From positions 21,240 through 85,239 of the forward strand of contig NZ_ASXG01000026.1 in NCBI RefSeq assembly GCF_000411975.1: DNA of 64,000 nucleotides, written 5' to 3'. The position numbers were made by a program, and so were the translations under genes. Below are positions 33,369-42,002 of this stretch, piece after piece; position 1 is the first letter of the stretch, and each line of letters opens with the position of its first letter. The notes beneath the pieces were generated by a model. The model did no database searches. It had not been told where the DNA came from and worked only from the letters and a program-made list of their open reading frames with translations. Origin of the DNA: Amycolatopsis orientalis DSM 43388. GTDB lineage: Bacteria; Actinomycetota; Actinomycetes; Mycobacteriales; Pseudonocardiaceae.

Positions 33369-34394
33369 CTACCCCCGGGTCGACCCGCGGACGATCAGTT
33401 CGTACTCCGCCGGCCCGGGGACTGGCGGCTCGATCCCTTCGACGCGGTCGACCAGCACCGCGACCGCGGTCCGGGCCAGCTGCACCGGCCGCAGATCGAC
33501 CGCGGTGATCGGCGGGACGCACGCCCTGGTGTGTTCGGAATCGGAATCCGCGCCGCACGCGATGCGCACGTCTCCGGGCACCGCCAACCCCCGTCCCAAG
33601 GCGGCGGCGAGCACTCCGGCCGCGTGCCGCCCGGTCTGGCAGTACACCGCGTCCGGCGGCGAAGCCAGCCCGAACAGCTCCTCGCCCGCGTCGCGTCCGC
33701 CCGGCTCCCCCGCGACCTCCGCTCGGCGCACCGCCAGCGGTTCCTGCCCGCGAGCGCGAACCCAGTCCAGGTAAGCCTTTTCGGCGTCCAGGTTCCACTC
33801 GTTGCGATCGGTGCCCAGCACCGCCGCGACCCGCGTCCCGCCCGTCGCGGCCAGGTGGTCGAGCACCTCGGCGACGATCCGCCCGGTGCCGAGGTCGAGG
33901 TAGTCCGGCGACGCGGGCCGCGCCGGATCCCGCCCGACGCCCAGGAACGGCACGCATTCCCGGTCCAGCATCGTGATCAGCGGATCGTTCTCGACCGGTT
34001 CGGTGATCAGGAACCCGTCGCAGGCGAGGCCGACCGCGGGCGCGTCGGCGCGCGTGGGGTCCGGCACCAGCATCAGGCCGTACCCGCGTTCGACCGCGGC
34101 CAGCGCGGCCGATCCGGCGAACCGCAGGAAGTAGTCGACGCCCTCCAGGAACGCGGTGTCCGAGGGGTCGAGCGGCCGCACCACCAGCCCGAGCACCCCG
34201 AGCCGGCTGGACCGCAGCCCGCGCGCGACCGTGTCCGGCCGGTAGCCCAGCTCGCGCGCCGCCTCCCGCACCCGTTCGGCGGTCCCGGCCGCGACCGTCC
34301 CGTTGCCGCTGAAGGCGTGCGACACCGTCGTCGGCGACACCCCGGCGCGCCGGGCGACGTCCTTGATGGTCGCCCGCGTTCTCTTCCCGGCCAT
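33369..34394 (-). CDS. LacI-family regulator of the permease locus
   Basis: A 341-residue LacI-type regulator. The DNA-binding helices lie at about residues 7-53 (ATIKDVARRAGVSPTTVSHA, hinge ELGYRPDTVARGLRSSRLG), followed by a periplasmic-binding-like effector domain. ATG at 34394 (MAGKRTRATIKDV) is the natural start. It is divergent from the NCS1 permease gene. Two palindromes of the LacI type lie between them, so it most likely represses the 34514-39514 operon and itself until an inducer, probably the transported compound or its product, binds. Confidence 0.9.
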   Translation of the reverse strand: MAGKRTRATIKDVARRAGVSPTTVSHAFSGNGTVAAGTAERVREAARELGYRPDTVARGLRSSRLGVLGLVVRPLDPSDTAFLEGVDYFLRFAGSAALAAVERGYGLMLVPDPTRADAPAVGLACDGFLITEPVENDPLITMLDRECVPFLGVGRDPARPASPDYLDLGTGRIVAEVLDHLAATGGTRVAAVLGTDRNEWNLDAEKAYLDWVRARGQEPLAVRRAEVAGEPGGRDAGEELFGLASPPDAVYCQTGRHAAGVLAAALGRGLAVPGDVRIACGADSDSEHTRACVPPITAVDLRPVQLARTAVAVLVDRVEGIEPPVPGPAEYELIVRGSTRG

Positions 34395-34415
34395 GACGCA
34401 GCAGCCTAACCTCGC

Positions 34416-34429
34416 CCAAATCGTTTTGG
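34416..34429. promoter_or_regulatory. LacI operator 1 (near-palindrome)
   Basis: CCAAATCGTTTTGG, palindromic except at the centre, 21 bases upstream of the lacI ATG and 38 bases centre-to-centre from operator 2. It probably mediates autoregulation. Confidence 0.75.
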
Positions 34430-34452
34430 AACCGGGTTTGCCGGGAGCATTG

Positions 34453-34468
34453 CCCAAATCGATTTGGG
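34453..34468. promoter_or_regulatory. LacI operator 2 (perfect palindrome)
   Basis: CCCAAATCGATTTGGG, a perfect 16-base palindrome with the central CG typical of LacI-family sites, 45 bases upstream of the permease ATG. Half site CCAAATCG is shared with operator 1. Confidence 0.85.
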
Positions 34469-34513
34469 TCCTTACCGTGGCCCGAGTCGCTTCCCCGGTC
34501 CGGAGGTTTCGCC

Positions 34514-35950
34514 ATGACCGCTCCCGCCACCCCGCCCGTGTCGCCCGGCACGTCCGCGCCGCCCCCGCCCCGCTCCGGGCGCGGTCCCCGGGTGGAGGCC
34601 CACGGCATCGACGTCATCAGCGACGCGGAACGGCACGGCCGGGCCCGCGACCTGTTCGGGGTGTGGGCCGCGCCCAACGTCAGCTACCTCAGCCTGGTCG
34701 TCGGCGGCGCGCTGGTGCTCAGCGGACTGAGCCTGCTGCAGGCGCTCGCGGTGATCGTCGTCGGCAACCTGTGCTGGGCGCTGGTCGGGCTCGTCGCGGT
34801 CAGCGGCCCGGCGGCGGGCGCGCCGAGCGAGGTCATCATGCGGGCGATGTTCGGCACGCGCGGCAACCGTGTCGTGATCGGGCTGAACGGCTGGCTCATT
34901 TCGGTCTGCTATGTCGCGTTGAGCTGGTCGGCCGCCTCGGTGACCGCGTTCAGCCTGTGCTCCCGGCTCGGCATCGAACTGAACACGCTGGGCAAGGTCT
35001 TCGTGATCGTCGCGATCGCCGCCGCGACGCTGGTGATCAGCGTCTACGGCCACTCCGTGATCGTGCGCCTCTACCTCCCGCTGGCCATCGTGACGACCGC
35101 GGTTTTCCTGGTGCTGGGCGGATTCCTGATCCGGCACACCGCTTGGAGCTACCAGCCCGCGACGCCGCTGCACGGCGTCGCGCTGTGGGCGGCGCTGGCC
35201 GGCGGCGTAGCGCTGGTCGCGTCGGCTTCGCTGTCTTACAACAACAGTGCGGACTTCGCGCGGTACCTGCCGCGCGACACCAAACCGTTCGCCGTCGCCG
35301 GCTGGACCGCCGCCGGAGCCTTCCTGCCGAGCATCGTGTTCACCGCGCTCGGCGCGTTCGCCGCGACCACTTTGGACATGAGCGATCCGCAAGCCGCGCT
35401 GGAATCCGTGCTGCCGCAGTGGTTTACGCCGATCTTCCTGATCGCGGTGATTCTCGGCGCGATCGCCAACAACGCGATGACCGTGTACAGCTCCGGTCTC
35501 GCGCTGCAGGCGATCGGCGTCCGCCTGCGCCGCTCCCGCAGCGTCCTGCTGGACGGCACCGCCGGCGTGCTGCTCACCCTGTATGCCCTGCTGGTGTCGG
35601 ACTTTCTCAAGGCAGTCAACGACATGATGCAGCTGATGGTCGTCGTGCTCGGCCCGATGATGGCGATCTACGTGACCGATCTCCTGCTGCGGCGCAACCG
35701 CTACGACGGCCACGCGCTCGCCGACGAACGCCGCGGCGGCCCGTTCTGGTATGTCGGCGGCGTGCACTGGCCCGGCATCGCCGCCCTCGTCCTCGGCGCC
35801 GCCGCCTCCGCGTCCTGCCTGGCCGTTCCCGGGATGTACACCGGGTTCGCCGCGAGCGCGGCCGGCGGGATCGACTTCTCGCTGCCCGCCGGGATGCTGA
35901 TCGCGGCCGGCGTCTACCTGCTCGCCGGCCGCCCGCGCGCCACCGCCTGA
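34514..35950 (+). CDS. NCS1-family permease (cytosine/purine-type)
   Basis: A 478-residue, 12-helix permease of the nucleobase:cation symporter-1 family, CodB/cytosine permease-like. Signatures: LFGVWAAPNVSYLSLVVG in helix 1, PSEVIMRAMFGTRGN after helix 2, YNNSADFARYLPRDT mid-protein. NCS1 proteins import nucleobases, allantoin, hydantoins or related small heterocycles with Na+ or H+. A proline-rich cytosolic tail of about 40 residues precedes helix 1. It is the first gene of the LacI-controlled operon with an NTN-hydrolase, an amidohydrolase and an LLM oxidoreductase, so it probably imports their substrate. Confidence 0.88.
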   Translation: MTAPATPPVSPGTSAPPPPRSGRGPRVEAHGIDVISDAERHGRARDLFGVWAAPNVSYLSLVVGGALVLSGLSLLQALAVIVVGNLCWALVGLVAVSGPAAGAPSEVIMRAMFGTRGNRVVIGLNGWLISVCYVALSWSAASVTAFSLCSRLGIELNTLGKVFVIVAIAAATLVISVYGHSVIVRLYLPLAIVTTAVFLVLGGFLIRHTAWSYQPATPLHGVALWAALAGGVALVASASLSYNNSADFARYLPRDTKPFAVAGWTAAGAFLPSIVFTALGAFAATTLDMSDPQAALESVLPQWFTPIFLIAVILGAIANNAMTVYSSGLALQAIGVRLRRSRSVLLDGTAGVLLTLYALLVSDFLKAVNDMMQLMVVVLGPMMAIYVTDLLLRRNRYDGHALADERRGGPFWYVGGVHWPGIAALVLGAAASASCLAVPGMYTGFAASAAGGIDFSLPAGMLIAAGVYLLAGRPRATA

Positions 35951-35970
35951 CCTCGACCGCAAGGAACAGA

Positions 35971-37035
35971 ATGCACCTGCTCGTCAACGATCCGGACCCG
36001 CACGCCCGCGGCGTTTCCCGCGGCGCTCAGCTGCGCGCGGGCTTGACCGACGCACTGGAGCTGTACCTGCGCTGGTTCGGCTCCCTCGGCATCCCCGAAC
36101 CGCGAATCCGCGCCGACGCGCTCCGGCTGCTGGACCACGTCGCTGCCTGGCGGAGCCGCTACGCCGACGAGATCGCGGGCATCGCCGAGGGCGCCGGAAT
36201 CGAGCTGTGGCAAGCGGCGGCGCTCAACGGACGCACCGAGATCATCGCCGCCGCACCGCGCACTCAGCCGGAATGCTCCACCCTCGTGCGAGTTCCCGGC
36301 TCCGCTGCCCCGTTCGGCATTCAGACCTGGGACTGGCACAGCGAACTGGCCGAATGCTGGCACACCCAGGAGGTGCGCGGCACGCGGTACGCCTTCGCCG
36401 GGATCACCGAACACGGCATCCTCGGCAAAATCGGCGTCAACAGCGCGGGTCTTGGCCTGTTGTTCAACATCCTCGGCCATCAGGACGACTCCGCCGCCGG
36501 AGTCCCGGTCCATGTGCTGGCCGCGGCCGTCCTCGGCGAAGCAGCCAGCATTGCCGAGGCGCTCGAACTCCTGCGCACCGCGCCCATCCGCACGTCCGGA
36601 GCCTTCACGCTGCTCGACCCGGACACGGCGGTCTGCGCCGAGCTGAGCCCGGCCGGAGTGACCACCCTCGAACCCGAAGCAGGTTTCCTGGTGCACACCA
36701 ACCACTTTCTCGACCCCGACGCCGCCGCCCGCGAAAAGCGCGGCCTGTTCGAACCGGATTCCCAGCTCAGGCACGCCCTGATGACCACCCGGCTGCGGGA
36801 TTGCCCGACGCCCGCGCACGCCGTCGACCTCGTCGCCTTCCTCCGTTCCGGACCCGGCGAACCGAAGCTGTGCTGCGTCCCGGATCCGGACGCGGAATTC
36901 GGCGACCGCTGGGCCACCCTGGCCACCGTGCTGCTCGAACCGGCCGCGCAGACCGTGCGGGTGCACGCGGGGAACCCGAACACTCTGAACGGGTGGCGCA
37001 CGTTCGCCGCGGCGGAAACGGTGGTGGCCCGATGA
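35971..37035 (+). CDS. peptidase C45/acyl-CoA:6-APA acyltransferase-like NTN hydrolase
   Basis: A 354-residue N-terminal-nucleophile hydrolase of family C45 (isopenicillin N acyltransferase-like). The proenzyme would self-cleave before Cys102 (PECST), exposing the nucleophile. The downstream core pattern WDWHSE, ITEHGILGKIGVNSAGLGLL and VHTNHFLDP fits the family. Members cleave or transfer acyl groups on amines (penicillins, acyl-dopamine, peptides). ATG at 35971 has an AAGGAACA site. It lies 20 bases after the permease gene and overlaps the amidohydrolase gene by four bases (ATGA), so it acts in the same pathway, probably as an amidase. Confidence 0.82.
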   Translation: MHLLVNDPDPHARGVSRGAQLRAGLTDALELYLRWFGSLGIPEPRIRADALRLLDHVAAWRSRYADEIAGIAEGAGIELWQAAALNGRTEIIAAAPRTQPECSTLVRVPGSAAPFGIQTWDWHSELAECWHTQEVRGTRYAFAGITEHGILGKIGVNSAGLGLLFNILGHQDDSAAGVPVHVLAAAVLGEAASIAEALELLRTAPIRTSGAFTLLDPDTAVCAELSPAGVTTLEPEAGFLVHTNHFLDPDAAAREKRGLFEPDSQLRHALMTTRLRDCPTPAHAVDLVAFLRSGPGEPKLCCVPDPDAEFGDRWATLATVLLEPAAQTVRVHAGNPNTLNGWRTFAAAETVVAR

Positions 37036-38624
37036 CCGCAGTGCACTACCGCGGCGGCCGGATCTTCACCGCGAGCCCGTCCGGCTGGGCGGAATCCATG
37101 GTCGTCCGCGGGGAAACCATCGAATACGTAGGCAGCACCGCGGAGGCGGACCGGATCGACGCGCGCGTGGTCGACCTGGAGGGCGCCTTCGTGCTGCCCG
37201 GTTTCGTCGACGCGCACACCCACCTGGTCTCGATGGGCGAGGCGCTCGAGCAAGTGGACCTGTTCTCCGCCACCTCCCCCGAGGACATCCAGCACCGGCT
37301 CGCGCGCGCCGCGGCAGCGGATCCGTCCGCACCCCGGATCCTGGGCCGCAGCTGGCTTTTCGACGCGCTCGGCGGCCAAGCGCCGCACCGGCAGCTGATC
37401 GACGCGGCGGTCCCGGACCGTCCGGTCTACCTCGCCGCGAACGACCTCCACTCCGCGTGGGTCAACAGCGCCGCCCTGCGCGAGCTGGGCATCGACCGCG
37501 ACACCCCCGACCCCCTCGACGGGCGGATCGGCCGCGACGCGTCCGGCGAACCGGACGGGATGCTCTACGAAACCGCCGCGCTGCAGCTGATGCGGCACTT
37601 CCTCGACGACCGGACCAGCGACGCCGACCGCGACCGGGCGCTGGCCTCGGCCTTCGCGCACTACCTCGCGGACGGCGTCACGACCGCGGTCGACATGGCG
37701 CTCGCCGAGACCGACCTCGCCGCGCTGGAACGCGCCCTCGACGGCGGGCGGCTCCCGCTGCGCGTCGCCGGGCACTGGCTGATCGAGCGCACCGGGAACA
37801 CCGAGGACGACCTCCGCCAGGTCGAGCGCGCGGCGGAGCTGAGCGCGCGGCTGTCCGGGCCGTGGCTGCGGGTGGCCGGGATCAAGGTGATGGTCGACGG
37901 AGTCATCGACACCTGTACCGCGGCCATGAAAAAGCCTTTCGCGGACGGCAGCCACCCCGGACCGTTGTGGCCGCTGGAAGCGCTGGCCCCGGTCGTCGCG
38001 GCGGCCGACGCGGCCGGACTGCAGGTCGCGATGCACGCGATCGGAGACGAAGCGTCGGACATCGCGTTGTCCGCGCTGGAGCACGCGATCGAGACGAACG
38101 GCCCGCGCGACCGGCGGCATCGCCTCGAGCATCTGGAGACGGTGACCCCGGAAAACGTCCAGCGGCTCGCGAAGCTCGGTGCGGTCGCGTCGATGCAGCC
38201 GGTGCACGCGGACCCGGCGATCCAGGACAACTGGCGCGCGATGCTGGGCGACGACCGCGTTCGGCGCGGCTACCCGTGGCCGGAAATGACCGCCGCCGGC
38301 GCCGTTCTCGCGTTCGGCTCCGACGCCCCGACCGCGCCGCATCCGCCGCTGCCGAACATGTACATCGCCACGACTCGCCGGTCCGCGCTGAACCCCGACC
38401 TGGAGCCCAACCTGCCGGAGTACGCCCTGCCGCTGGCCGAAGCCCTCGCGCACGGCACCCGCGACGCCGCGTATGCGTGCCGCTGGGACGGCCTGACCGG
38501 ACAGCTCGCGCCGGGCTTGGCCGCGGATTTCGCAGTGCTGGACGTCGATCCGTTCACCGAAGCGCCGGACGCCCTGCTGCGGGCCCGGGTGCGCCGGACT
38601 TACGTGGCGGGCAAATCAGTTTGA
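37032..38624 (+). CDS. amidohydrolase, YtcJ-like
   Basis: A 530-residue metal-dependent amidohydrolase of the YtcJ/AtzF-like group. Metal and catalytic residues: DAHTHL (HxH), KVMVDGVIDTCT (Lys-bearing strand), MHAIGDEA, HRLEHLETVTPEN and the final Asp in FGSDAPTAPH. It would hydrolyse a cyclic amide, carbamate or ester in the cytoplasm. The start overlaps the C45 gene stop and the LLM gene follows 32 bases later. Together they suggest stepwise cleavage of an imported N-containing compound. The substrate is unknown. Confidence 0.85.
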   Translation: MTAVHYRGGRIFTASPSGWAESMVVRGETIEYVGSTAEADRIDARVVDLEGAFVLPGFVDAHTHLVSMGEALEQVDLFSATSPEDIQHRLARAAAADPSAPRILGRSWLFDALGGQAPHRQLIDAAVPDRPVYLAANDLHSAWVNSAALRELGIDRDTPDPLDGRIGRDASGEPDGMLYETAALQLMRHFLDDRTSDADRDRALASAFAHYLADGVTTAVDMALAETDLAALERALDGGRLPLRVAGHWLIERTGNTEDDLRQVERAAELSARLSGPWLRVAGIKVMVDGVIDTCTAAMKKPFADGSHPGPLWPLEALAPVVAAADAAGLQVAMHAIGDEASDIALSALEHAIETNGPRDRRHRLEHLETVTPENVQRLAKLGAVASMQPVHADPAIQDNWRAMLGDDRVRRGYPWPEMTAAGAVLAFGSDAPTAPHPPLPNMYIATTRRSALNPDLEPNLPEYALPLAEALAHGTRDAAYACRWDGLTGQLAPGLAADFAVLDVDPFTEAPDALLRARVRRTYVAGKSV

Positions 38625-38656
38625 CGCGCCCGCCGGGACTGGGCAGGGTGGCGATC

Positions 38657-39514
38657 ATGCGGTTCTCGGTCTGCATCCCGAACTTCGGCGATTTCGCCGA
38701 CCCGCGCGCGGTCGCCGGGGTCGCCTCGGCGGCGGAAGAGGCGGGCTGGGATGGCCTGTTCGTCTGGGACCACGTGGTGCTGGACAAACGTCCCGGCCGC
38801 CCCTTCGGCGACCCGTGGATCCTGCTGACCGCCGCCGCGCTGGCCACCCGCCGGGTCCGGCTCGGCCCGATGGTCACGCCCGTCGCGCGGCGCCGCCCGC
38901 AGCAGCTCGCCCGCCTGGTGTCCACTTTGGACCAGCTGTCCGGCGGCCGGGTGGTGTTCGGCGTCGGGCTGGGCGCGCCGCTGGACGCGGAGTACGCCGA
39001 TTTCGGCGAATCCGCCGACCCGAAGACGATCGCCGAGAAGCTCGACGAGGGCGTCGACCTGATCGCCCGCTTCTGGACCGGCGAACCGGTCACGTTCTCC
39101 GGCAAGCATTTCACCGCCCGCGACGTCACGCTGCTGCCCGCGCCGGCGCAGCGCCCGCGCCCGCCGGTCTGGGTGGCCGGCCGGTGGCCCAACCGCCGCC
39201 CGATGCGCCGCGCGGCCCGCTGGGACGGGGTGGTGCCGATCTTCGCATCCGCCGGTCCCGCGGGCTTGCCGGACCTGGCCGAGGTGCGGGACCTGATCGC
39301 CTACGTCCGCGGCCAGCGGACCACCGGCGCCCCGTTCGACGTGGTGGTCGGCGGAACGAGCCCGAACGACCCGGCCCGGGCCCGCGGCGTGGTCGCCCCG
39401 CTGGCCGAGGCCGGGGTGACGTGGTGGGAGGAGAGCCTGCCGTTCGGGAGCCCGGAGGAGGACAAGCTGGAGCACGTGCTGCGCCGGGTGGAGGCCGGTC
39501 CGCCGGTGCTTTAG
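38657..39514 (+). CDS. LLM-class oxidoreductase of the LacI locus
   Basis: A 285-residue luciferase-like protein. Start MRFSVCIPNFGDFADPRAVA, LATRRVRLGPMVTPVARRRP and STLDQLSGGRVVFGVGLGAP are typical of the family. Such enzymes use FMNH2 or F420 to oxidise or reduce organic compounds. It ends the LacI-controlled operon, where it could oxidise the product released by the two hydrolases or open a ring first. The ribosome-binding site is modest (GGGTGG). Ends at 39514 without a clear terminator. Confidence 0.85.
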   Translation: MRFSVCIPNFGDFADPRAVAGVASAAEEAGWDGLFVWDHVVLDKRPGRPFGDPWILLTAAALATRRVRLGPMVTPVARRRPQQLARLVSTLDQLSGGRVVFGVGLGAPLDAEYADFGESADPKTIAEKLDEGVDLIARFWTGEPVTFSGKHFTARDVTLLPAPAQRPRPPVWVAGRWPNRRPMRRAARWDGVVPIFASAGPAGLPDLAEVRDLIAYVRGQRTTGAPFDVVVGGTSPNDPARARGVVAPLAEAGVTWWEESLPFGSPEEDKLEHVLRRVEAGPPVL

Positions 39515-39960
39515 GGCCGGGTTTGCCCGCCTTCCGCTGCCACCGCGGGGATCGCGCCGGCGGATCGATGCTGCGCCGCGGGAAGCCCTCTGACCCGGGT
39601 GAAACCCGCCGGTTCAGTGACGCCTGTCCTGCCACCGCATTGCTCGCCCCGCCTCGAAGCCAAGGCCCGGTCAGGCGATGCCACGTCGGACGCGGCCTCG
39701 CGCACCGGACCGCTCAAGCGCGAAAGTGCGGAAACCACGGCCGGATTCCGTGCGACTGTCCCGGCTCCGCCAACACGCCACACCCAGCGCGCTCAACGGC
39801 CGCGCCTCGGTCAGAGCGGCAGACCTCGGGAAACGCGAAACCCCGCCGATTCAACCCGAGCCTCGCTCCGCCACCACGCCGACCGCGCCACCAGCTCGCC
39901 CAACAGCTGCGCCAGGCGGAACAGCGCGCCGGCCAACCCCGCAAAGCGCGAAACCCCGGC
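39515..39960. repeat. degenerate tandem array copying the MarR 3' end
   Basis: No gene is supported. Four diverged units start near 39597, 39717, 39833 and 39947 (spacing 120, 116, 114 bases). The last is the intact MarR 3' end. Shared elements include CGCGAAACCCCG, CTCCGCCAAC and CACCAGCTCG. For example GTGCGACTGTCCCGGCTCCG at 39750 matches the coding end at 39964 at about 17 of 20 positions. Serial duplication of the gene end outward, with decay, is the simplest reading. Confidence 0.7.
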
Positions 39961-40419
39961 TCAGTGCGCCTGCCCCGACTCCGCCAACGCGTCGATCGCC
40001 CCCACCAGCTCGTTCAACGCGGGCACCGCCGCCGCGATCAGATGCCGCCACGCCGGGTGCACTCCTTCCAGCGCCGCGGCCAGGATCGCCGCGTTGTGCC
40101 CTTGCCACCGCTCCACCGCGGCGCGGCCGGGGTCGGTGAGTTCGAGGGCGACCGTCCGGCGGTCGTCGCCGCCGCTGGTGCGGGTGACCAGGTCGCGCGA
40201 GCGCAGTCCGGTGACCATCGTCGTCACCGAGTTCGGGGCGAGCTTCAGCAGCTGCGCGATCCGGCTCGGCCGGGCACCCGGGTTCTCGTAGAGGCAGGAC
40301 AGCAGTTCCAGCTGCGCGACTGACAGCGTGTTGTCCGGATCGGCGGTGCGCGCGGCTCGCCGCATGGCGCGGCGGAGGCGGGCGACGACGTCGGCGAGGG
40401 CGGGTTCGGGCGCCGTCAC
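39961..40419 (-). CDS. MarR-family regulator of the DHA2 exporter
   Basis: A 152-residue MarR protein. Winged helix at about residues 45-100 (ARPSRIAQLLKLAPNSVTTM, SRDLVTRTSGGDDRRTVALE). GTG at 40419 overlaps the exporter stop (GTGA), so they form one operon on the minus strand. The exporter promoter region has a perfect palindrome (41793-41811) that is its probable operator. It would sense the exported compound. Its 3' end has been copied several times into the DNA beyond. Confidence 0.88.
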   Translation of the reverse strand: MTAPEPALADVVARLRRAMRRAARTADPDNTLSVAQLELLSCLYENPGARPSRIAQLLKLAPNSVTTMVTGLRSRDLVTRTSGGDDRRTVALELTDPGRAAVERWQGHNAAILAAALEGVHPAWRHLIAAAVPALNELVGAIDALAESGQAH

Positions 40420-41774
40420 CGGGCCCGCTCCGGGCGTGCTGCCAGCCCGGTCGCCGCGGCCAGGACGCCCGCCCCGGCCAGCACCGCGAGCGCGGCCGGT
40501 TCGCCGCCGGTGTGCAGGCACAGTGTCACCAGCGCCACGCCGAGCGCCGTCCCCAGTCCGCGCGCCATGTTCACCAGTCCTCCTCCGGTGGCCGACATCC
40601 GCGCCGGGATCGCGCTCATGACAGCCGAGTTGTTGGCTGGAATGAACACTCCCAGACCGAGCCCGGCCACCACCAGCGACACGCCCACCTCCCAAGGAGC
40701 GGACGCCGGCCCCAGCGCCGCGCATCCGGCCGCCGCGACGAGCGCGCCCAGCACGGTCCGCCCGCGGGAACCGAGCCGCTTCGGCAGCACCCGGTCGGCC
40801 AGCACCGCCGCCACCGCGAACCCGGCGGGGAGACAGGTCAGCACCGCGCCGGTCCCGCCCGCCGTGCCGAGGACCTGCGGCAGCAACGTCAACGGCCCGA
40901 ACAACACGAGGTATCCGCACAGCGCCCCGGCCAGCCCGAGCGAAACCACCGGCGGCCGCAGCACCGACAGCTGCAGAATCGGGCTGCTCGCCGCCTTTTC
41001 CCGCAGCACGAACCCGATCGCCGCGCCCACCGTCGCCGCGGCCAGCGCGATCAGCAGCCATCCCGGCATCTCCAGCCCGGACACCCCGGAAATCACCAGC
41101 AGCAACGCCGTCGACGCGGTCGCCAGCAACCCGACCCCGGCCCCGTCGAACCGGCCGAGCGGCGTGCGCTCGCGAGTGCGCGGCAGCAAGTAGCGCCCGG
41201 CGATCAGCCCGGCCAGCCCGACCGGCGCGTTGACCAGGAACACCCACCGCCAGCCGACCGTGTCGACCAACAGCCCGCCCACCGCGGGGCCGAGCGCGAG
41301 CCCGAGCGCCTGCGCCGCCGCCTGCACCCCGAGCGCGGCGCGCGCCCGATCCTCGCGCACGCTGCGCACCACCAGCGCGACGCTGTTGGCCTGCAACATC
41401 GCCGCCCCGATCGCCTGCACGACCCGGAACGCGACCAGCCACCCGAGCGTCGGCGCGAGGCCGCACGCCACCGACGCGACGGTGAAGACGCCGAACCCCT
41501 GCACGTAAGTGAGCTTCCGCCCGACCGCGTCCGCGACCCGCCCGACCGCGGCCAGCAACCCCACCAGCGCGAGCAGATACGCCAGCGACACCCATTGGAC
41601 GGCCGCCAGCGGAGCCCCGTACTCGTGCTGCAACGCGGGAAAGGTGAGTGTGACGATGCTGGCGTCGAGCTGCCCCATGAACGCCCCGAAACACACCGCG
41701 CCAACGGCGAACCACCCGGCTTTCGGATGCTCCCGCACCACCGCCGGCCGAGCCCGCTCCAGGCCGATCGTCAC
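40416..41774 (-). CDS. DHA2-family MFS exporter
   Basis: A 452-residue, probable 14-helix major facilitator. Signatures: FMGQLDASIVTLTFPALQHE (helix 1 Asp), motif A GRVADAVGRKLTYVQG, ALGLALGPAVGGLLVDTVGW (motif C). It expels a toxic compound with protons. GTG at 41774 has a GGGAGG site. It is cotranscribed with the MarR gene downstream; the palindromes upstream of the start mark the regulated promoter. Confidence 0.88.
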   Translation of the reverse strand: MTIGLERARPAVVREHPKAGWFAVGAVCFGAFMGQLDASIVTLTFPALQHEYGAPLAAVQWVSLAYLLALVGLLAAVGRVADAVGRKLTYVQGFGVFTVASVACGLAPTLGWLVAFRVVQAIGAAMLQANSVALVVRSVREDRARAALGVQAAAQALGLALGPAVGGLLVDTVGWRWVFLVNAPVGLAGLIAGRYLLPRTRERTPLGRFDGAGVGLLATASTALLLVISGVSGLEMPGWLLIALAAATVGAAIGFVLREKAASSPILQLSVLRPPVVSLGLAGALCGYLVLFGPLTLLPQVLGTAGGTGAVLTCLPAGFAVAAVLADRVLPKRLGSRGRTVLGALVAAAGCAALGPASAPWEVGVSLVVAGLGLGVFIPANNSAVMSAIPARMSATGGGLVNMARGLGTALGVALVTLCLHTGGEPAALAVLAGAGVLAAATGLAARPERAR

Positions 41775-41792
41775 TGCCGCCTCCCGCTCGAT

Positions 41793-41811
41793 TAGTTCTG
41801 TTACAGAACTA
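41793..41811 (-). promoter_or_regulatory. probable MarR operator
   Basis: Perfect palindrome TAGTTCTG-TTA-CAGAACTA, 18 bases upstream of the exporter start and just outside its ribosome-binding site, in the position expected for a MarR site over the promoter. Confidence 0.75.
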
Positions 41812-41820
41812 CTATACGGG

Positions 41821-41832
41821 ATGTACGTACAT
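41821..41832. promoter_or_regulatory. second palindrome, ATGTACGTACAT
   Basis: A perfect 12-base palindrome nine bases beyond the probable MarR operator, in the less GC-rich stretch shared by the exporter and hydrolase promoters. It could be a second operator or bind another regulator. Confidence 0.45.
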
Positions 41833-41972
41833 ATGACAGCCCTTGGATTGTGACGTTTGCCTGAGCGATGAGATGAGATAGGTCGACCGCCGAGTTAACT
41901 GGAAGCAAAAGCATCGACCTGACCGGAGCGCTGGGCAAGCCGGCGGTCATCGACTGCCCGCATGTTCCGACA

Positions 41973-41994
41973 CTTGGCGACACAGGTCGCCAAG
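41973..41994 (+). promoter_or_regulatory. leader hairpin before the alpha/beta hydrolase
   Basis: CTTGGCGAC (41973-41981) and GTCGCCAAG (41986-41994) form a perfect nine-base stem with an ACAG loop, ending eight bases before the ATG at 42003. The right arm touches the AAGGA ribosome-binding site, so it could hide it. Confidence 0.5.
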
Positions 41995-42002
41995 GACGGA
42001 AA

